Source of the DNA: Acinetobacter modestus
GTDB taxonomy: Bacteria > Pseudomonadota > Gammaproteobacteria > Pseudomonadales > Moraxellaceae
Length of the DNA: 64,000 bases
NCBI RefSeq assembly: GCF_014636095.1
Contig: NZ_BMDV01000001.1
Location: 724,622-788,621 of the forward strand
Direction of reading: 5' to 3'
Part shown: positions 63,642 through 64,000 of the stretch, piece after piece
Numbering within the stretch: the stretch's first letter is position 1
Layout of the letters: every line of letters starts with the position of its first letter
Program-made: the position numbers and the translations under genes
Notes under the pieces: generated by a model
Seen by the model: only the letters and a program-made list of their open reading frames with translations
What the model was told of the DNA's origin: nothing
Databases searched by the model: none

Positions 63642-64000
63642 TTAGAAATCCTTATAAAATACCAGTTCTGTACGTGTGTTGTTATAACTCTCAGTCCCGT
63701 CAGATAAAGCACTCTTAAAATAATCACCGTAAAGACGTTCTACTCTTAATTTTACGGGGACGTAATTGAATGGTTGCCAAGCCACACCCACACCATATTC
63801 AAATAAATTATTGTAATTTTCGCCTTTAGAATCAGCTAAGGTATGCAGTTTGCCATATGTTTGGACTGTCCCTGCTTCGCCACGATAGACGTTAAAACCA
63901 GATCGTAATCTTAAATCCGCAATCACGTTATAATCTTCGCGTGAGTAACTCGCGACATTGCCATATAAATCAGTAAAATAATCATTCCATACTGTACGAT
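63642..64000 (-). CDS. Outer-membrane barrel protein, NfrA-like C-terminus (5' end outside window)
   Basis: Open frame of at least 119 codons entering from the right edge and ending with VFYKDF, a C-terminal Phe typical of outer-membrane barrels. Alternating strands such as VIADLRLRSGFNVYRGEAG, LFEYGVGVAWQPFNYVPVKLRVERLYG and TRTELVF support a barrel. The pairing with wecB and the pattern WQPF..VPVKLRVERLYGDYF resemble the C-terminus of NfrA, the outer-membrane exporter and phage N4 receptor. Because only the end is visible, the identification is provisional. The GTG at 63926 is inside the frame, not a start. Confidence 0.55.
   Translation of the reverse strand, partial: RTVWNDYFTDLYGNVASYSREDYNVIADLRLRSGFNVYRGEAGTVQTYGKLHTLADSKGENYNNLFEYGVGVAWQPFNYVPVKLRVERLYGDYFKSALSDGTESYNNTRTELVFYKDF

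Overview
The window looks like a chromosomal segment of an Acinetobacter (Gammaproteobacteria, Moraxellaceae). It is AT-rich. It carries the dat-ddc pair for 1,3-diaminopropane synthesis, both a dimeric and a monomeric NADP isocitrate dehydrogenase, a Pho-boxed pstS-pstC start, and a TetR/ferredoxin-reductase/desaturase locus. The genus call rests on recognised gene content and neighbourhood, not on a database search. I see no tRNA, rRNA, CRISPR array or intact insertion sequence.

Layout. (1) 1-5420: phosphate uptake (pstC partial, pstS) and diaminopropane synthesis. (2) 5886-13220: a SIMPL-domain periplasmic protein, a GFA-type protein with its TetR regulator, a DUF4442 protein, the desaturase electron-transfer pair with a divergent TetR regulator, an AI-2E-type exporter and Dps. 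(3) 13283-19661: rapA, an RluA-type pseudouridine synthase, a DUF5713 protein, hemL and thiE. (4) 19919-32747: an accessory block bounded by two paralogous LuxR-type regulators. It holds a trypsin-like protease with a C-terminal sorting-like tail, a patatin phospholipase, a Cys-dependent L,D-transpeptidase-like protein, a SLATT two-helix membrane protein, two large lipoproteins and two outer-membrane proteins. Three of its transcription units share an 18-bp palindrome about 60-70 bases before the start codon. (5) 33021-36242: Mpo1-like protein, CYTH/CHAD triphosphatase, a conserved unknown and a DUF3144 protein. (6) 36314-38640: three small exported proteins behind a highly structured, probably RNA-encoding leader. 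(7) 38715-49815: M16 protease, PhzF-like protein, icd, rluE, a HEPN-domain protein (LA2681-like) with an intact RNase motif, monomeric idh with a duplicated upstream element, and a periplasmic transthyretin-like hydrolase. (8) 49930-56672: M61 protease, D-Ala-D-Ala carboxypeptidase, type II NADH dehydrogenase, SlyD-like FKBP and photolyase.

(9) 56852-64000 is the most interesting region. A five-gene overlapping operon encodes a four-helix membrane protein with what looks like a degenerate GGDEF domain, an unknown membrane-anchored protein, a processive family-2 glycosyltransferase without a PilZ domain, a BcsB-like periplasmic protein and a DUF4434 lipoprotein. It converges on wecB (UDP-GlcNAc 2-epimerase, making UDP-ManNAc) and the C-terminal end of an outer-membrane barrel resembling the phage N4 receptor NfrA. 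Together they read as a c-di-GMP-linked exopolysaccharide synthesis and export locus that mixes Bcs-type, Pel-type and Nfr-type parts.

Start codons were chosen by ribosome-binding site and signal peptide where the longest reading frame looked over-extended. Each such case is stated in its entry.
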